From Acidaminococcus timonensis (GTDB lineage: Bacteria > Bacillota > Negativicutes > Acidaminococcales > Acidaminococcaceae), in contig NZ_FNWH01000006.1 in the NCBI RefSeq assembly GCF_900106585.1, positions 1,178,001 through 1,242,000 of the forward strand: 64,000 bases of DNA, written 5' to 3'. The first letter of the stretch is position 1. Each line of letters begins with the position of its first letter. Both the position numbers and the translations under genes were made by a program. The notes beneath the pieces were generated by a model. That model was given only the letters and a program-made list of their open reading frames with translations. It ran no database searches and was not told where the DNA came from. Positions 61,718 to 64,000 of the stretch are shown here, piece by piece.

Positions 61718-62388
61718 AATTCCTCCGCTTCTGACCGCTGGATATAGAAGGGATCCATGCCGAAATAGGCATGTCTGTCCGCTTCCGGATCGAACTGTCC
61801 GGCTCCCAGGATGGCCACGGAAGACCCCCGGGGCAGCCGAGCGCTTTCCGGCGCCGCGAATACCTTCGTTTCAGTCCCGGCCAGAGGCACCCGATGGCAT
61901 TCCCCCATAAGGATGGCCGGAACATCCCCTGCTTCCAGTCTGGCAGCCAGTTCCTTGCCTGCCAAGATCTCCACAGGCGCCAGTTCCACCAGTTCTCCAT
62001 GCTTCCAGGCATAGCTGCCCACATACAGGTTACCCTTCTGGGCGTCCAGAACAGGTGTCAGGCGCACCCCGGACACCGGCAGGTTATAGGCGATGGCCTT
62101 CAGGGTATCCACTGCCACCAGGGGTTTATCCAGTGCATAGGCCATGGCTTCCGCAGTGGCCATGCCAATGCGCAGACCGGTGAAAGAACCGGGCCCCCGG
62201 CTCACGGCAATCAGATCCAGTTCCTCTTTCGTCACCCGGGCCAGCTTCAGCAGGGTCTCCAGCTGGGGAACCAGTCCCTCGGAGTGGGTCAGCCCCACAT
62301 TGATATCCAGGCTGCCCAGGATTTTTTCATCCTTGCAGACGGCCACCGAGCACACCCGGGTTGCCGTATCCATTCCTAATGTCAGCAC
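61687..62388 (-). CDS. tsaB: tRNA threonylcarbamoyladenosine biosynthesis protein TsaB
   Basis: Partner that organises TsaD and TsaE. 233 residues: MDTATRVCSVAV at the start and VSRGPGSFTGLRIGMATAEAMAYAL near residue 63. GTG start six bases after GGAAGGA, three bases past the tsaE stop. Confidence 0.94.
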   Translation of the reverse strand: MLTLGMDTATRVCSVAVCKDEKILGSLDINVGLTHSEGLVPQLETLLKLARVTKEELDLIAVSRGPGSFTGLRIGMATAEAMAYALDKPLVAVDTLKAIAYNLPVSGVRLTPVLDAQKGNLYVGSYAWKHGELVELAPVEILAGKELAARLEAGDVPAILMGECHRVPLAGTETKVFAAPESARLPRGSSVAILGAGQFDPEADRHAYFGMDPFYIQRSEAEELWEKRHPQGR

Positions 62389-62391
62389 GTT

Positions 62392-62868
62392 TTATCCTTC
62401 CTGGCCGGACTCCTTCAGGAGAGCCGCAGCCAACGCTTCATAGCGTTTTCCGTGGGGCAGGAATTCCACTTCCCGTCCCTCCCCCTTGCGGGAGAATTTC
62501 AGTTCCAGATTCTCTTCCGGCATGGTATCGGGAAAGAGCTCCGCCCATTCGATGAATGTGACTCCCTCCCCGCCGGCATATTCAGAAAAACCGATGTCTT
62601 CCAGTTCTTCCGGCCAGTTGATCCGATACAGATCAAAATGTTTGATGTTCAGCTCTTTCCCGTGATATACATTCATCAGGGAAAACGTCGGCGAAGTGAC
62701 CTCTTTGGGATCCACGCCCATGGCCGTAGCGGCCGCCGTCACCAGGCAGGTCTTTCCGGTACCCAGGTCCCCGTTCAGAAGGAATACATCCCCATCCCGG
62801 CAAAGCCGGCCCAGACGCCGTCCCAGCGCCTCAGTGGCCGCTTCATCCGGACAATATACAACTGCCAT
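62392..62868 (-). CDS. tsaE: tRNA threonylcarbamoyladenosine biosynthesis ATPase TsaE
   Basis: 158-residue P-loop ATPase. Walker A GDLGTGKTCLV near residue 32, PTFSLMNVYHG and HFDLYRI are family motifs. ATG 62868 lies after GAGGGGTG. A TATAAT on the minus strand at 62905-62910 probably drives this four-gene operon. Confidence 0.95.
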   Translation of the reverse strand: MAVVYCPDEAATEALGRRLGRLCRDGDVFLLNGDLGTGKTCLVTAAATAMGVDPKEVTSPTFSLMNVYHGKELNIKHFDLYRINWPEELEDIGFSEYAGGEGVTFIEWAELFPDTMPEENLELKFSRKGEGREVEFLPHGKRYEALAAALLKESGQEG

Positions 62869-62914
62869 TGTTACACCCCTCTCGCTCATCATTCGCAATA
62901 TCTTATTATAGCAT

Positions 62915-62948
62915 AAAAACGGGACTGCCGCACCGGACAGTCCCGTTT
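62915..62948 (-). terminator. Terminator of pckA
   Basis: AAACGGGACTG/CAGTCCCGTTT stem with a T5 tail on the minus strand. Confidence 0.8.
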
Positions 62949-62962
62949 CGTTTCTGATTCTG

Positions 62963-64000
62963 TTAGTCCACAACCGGGCCGGCGGAAGCGATGTCTTCCG
63001 TGACCTTCCCCTGGAATTTCTTGAAGTTTTCCTGGAACAGCCGGGCCAGTTTGCGAGCCGTTTCATCATAGGCTGCCTTGTCTTCCCAGGTGCTTCTGGG
63101 ATTCAGCACATTGCTGGGGACATTGGGGCAGGATTTGGGGATGGAAACCCCGAACAGAGGCATGGTGGTCCACCCTTCCTTGCCCAGTTCTCCGTCCAGT
63201 GCCGCATGGATCATGGCACGGGTATAAGCCAGTTTCATCCGGCTGCCCACACCGTAGGGGCCGCCGCTCCACCCGGTGTTCACCAGGTATACATTGGTCT
63301 CATGCTTGGCAATCCGTTCGCCCAGCAGCTTGGCATAGGTCAGGGGCTGCAGGGGCAGGAACGGTGCCCCGAAAGCCGTGGAGAACGTGGCCTGGGGTTC
63401 CGTAATGCCCCGTTCCGTACCGGCCACCTTGCTGGTATACCCGGTCAGGTAATGGTACATGGCCTGTTCCTTGGTCAGTTTGGAGATGGGAGGCAGCACA
63501 CCGAACGCATCGGCGGTCAGGAAGATAATGTTCTTCGGATGGCCGGCAATGCTGGGCAGTTTGGCATTGGGAATATAGTTCAGCGGATAGGCCACACGGG
63601 TGTTTTCCGTAATGCTGCTGTCGGAGAAATCGGGAACTCCATTCTTGGGGTCCACCACCACGTTTTCCATGACGGCACCGAATTTCACGGCATTGTAAAT
63701 TTCCGGCTGGCTGTCTTCCGTCAGGTCGATGCACTTGGCATAGCAACCCCCTTCGATGTTGAACACACCATTGTCGCCCCAGCCGTGTTCATCGTCTCCG
63801 ATCAGGCTCCGGTGGGGATCCGCAGACAGGGTGGTCTTGCCGGTACCGGACAGGCCAAAGAACAGGGCCACGTCCCCTCTGGGGCCTTCGTTGCAGGAGC
63901 AGTGCATGGTCAGGATGTCCTGCAGCGGCAGCAGATAGTTCATCACGGAGAAAATGGATTTCTTCAATTCGCCGGCGTACAGGCCGCCGCCGATCAGGAC
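62963..64000 (-). CDS. pckA: Phosphoenolpyruvate carboxykinase (ATP), 5' part outside window
   Basis: Interconverts oxaloacetate and PEP with ATP/ADP. The 345 C-terminal residues are present; the frame is open to the window edge ([16 protein letters not shown] at the start). P-loop [16 protein letters not shown], metal site [18 protein letters not shown], adenine region and [17 protein letters not shown] are all typical of the ATP form. In glutamate/acid fermenters it may run toward ATP or PEP formation. Confidence 0.97.
   Translation of the reverse strand, partial: VLIGGGLYAGELKKSIFSVMNYLLPLQDILTMHCSCNEGPRGDVALFFGLSGTGKTTLSADPHRSLIGDDEHGWGDNGVFNIEGGCYAKCIDLTEDSQPEIYNAVKFGAVMENVVVDPKNGVPDFSDSSITENTRVAYPLNYIPNAKLPSIAGHPKNIIFLTADAFGVLPPISKLTKEQAMYHYLTGYTSKVAGTERGITEPQATFSTAFGAPFLPLQPLTYAKLLGERIAKHETNVYLVNTGWSGGPYGVGSRMKLAYTRAMIHAALDGELGKEGWTTMPLFGVSIPKSCPNVPSNVLNPRSTWEDKAAYDETARKLARLFQENFKKFQGKVTEDIASAGPVVD

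Overview
The window looks like a chromosomal segment of an anaerobic, glutamate- and acid-fermenting Negativicutes bacterium, most likely Acidaminococcus or a close relative. This is an inference from content: a Na+-translocating decarboxylase beta/gamma pair, a GltS glutamate symporter, an aconitate gene cluster, an acyl-CoA dehydrogenase/rubredoxin fusion paired with a flavodiiron protein, an ATP-type PEP carboxykinase and Firmicutes-style housekeeping gene order. Coding density is high, most genes are on the minus strand, and many are packed with ATGA-type overlaps.

Layout. 1-1400: decarboxylase beta and a 40-residue gamma subunit. 1480-5010: nitroreductase, galU, pth, prs. 5181-7757: AEC transporter, a secreted protein with two protease-inhibitor-like domains, and an FMN reductase. 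7884-12900: ispE-gntR-purR-threonine dehydratase-glmU, on one strand from one promoter. 13123-19361: YitT, then comEA-comEC-holA-gltS. 19628-23923: leuS, a divergent phosphoesterase, lgt. 23993-29971: a probable trans-aconitate module (aconitase-like hydratase, permease, PrpF isomerase, divergent LysR). 30180-37295: ADP-ribosylglycohydrolase, exonuclease III, and phoH-ybeY-cdd-era-corC-recO. 37426: tRNA-Val(GAC). 37618-48625: FAH hydrolase, CstA, ligA-pcrA, NCS2 purine permease, nitroreductase, map. 48868-52819: PopT (DUF368) and an iron module feoA-feoA-feoB plus a Cys-rich partner. 53136-56271: acyl-CoA dehydrogenase/EtfA/rubredoxin fusion and flavodiiron protein. 56315-60125: an ISL3-family element interrupted by an IS21-family element. 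60229-64000: tsaE-tsaB-rimI-tsaD and the start-truncated pckA.

How parts work together. The strongest candidate for an under-described system is the pair at 53136-56271. It joins, in one polypeptide, an acyl-CoA dehydrogenase, an ETF-alpha FAD domain and a rubredoxin, followed 16 bases later by the usual rubredoxin partner, a flavodiiron O2/NO reductase. This suggests a short chain from acyl-CoA to oxygen. The aconitate cluster would bring in trans-aconitate, isomerise it and hydrate it toward citrate/isocitrate. The feo operon carries two copies of a TTAG-N6-CTAA palindrome, one lying over its promoter.

Between genes there is a conspicuous dispersed repeat family made of a GGGGTGTG hairpin, tandem CACTAGT heptamers and a GGCGCTGTG hairpin (nine copies counted, one split by the ISL3 element). 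A second family, about 120 bases long, occurs twice. Several leaders (cstA, the prpF/lysR gap, the purine permease, popT) contain hairpins that may be regulatory. All functions are assigned by reading motifs and domain order; no database search was run.
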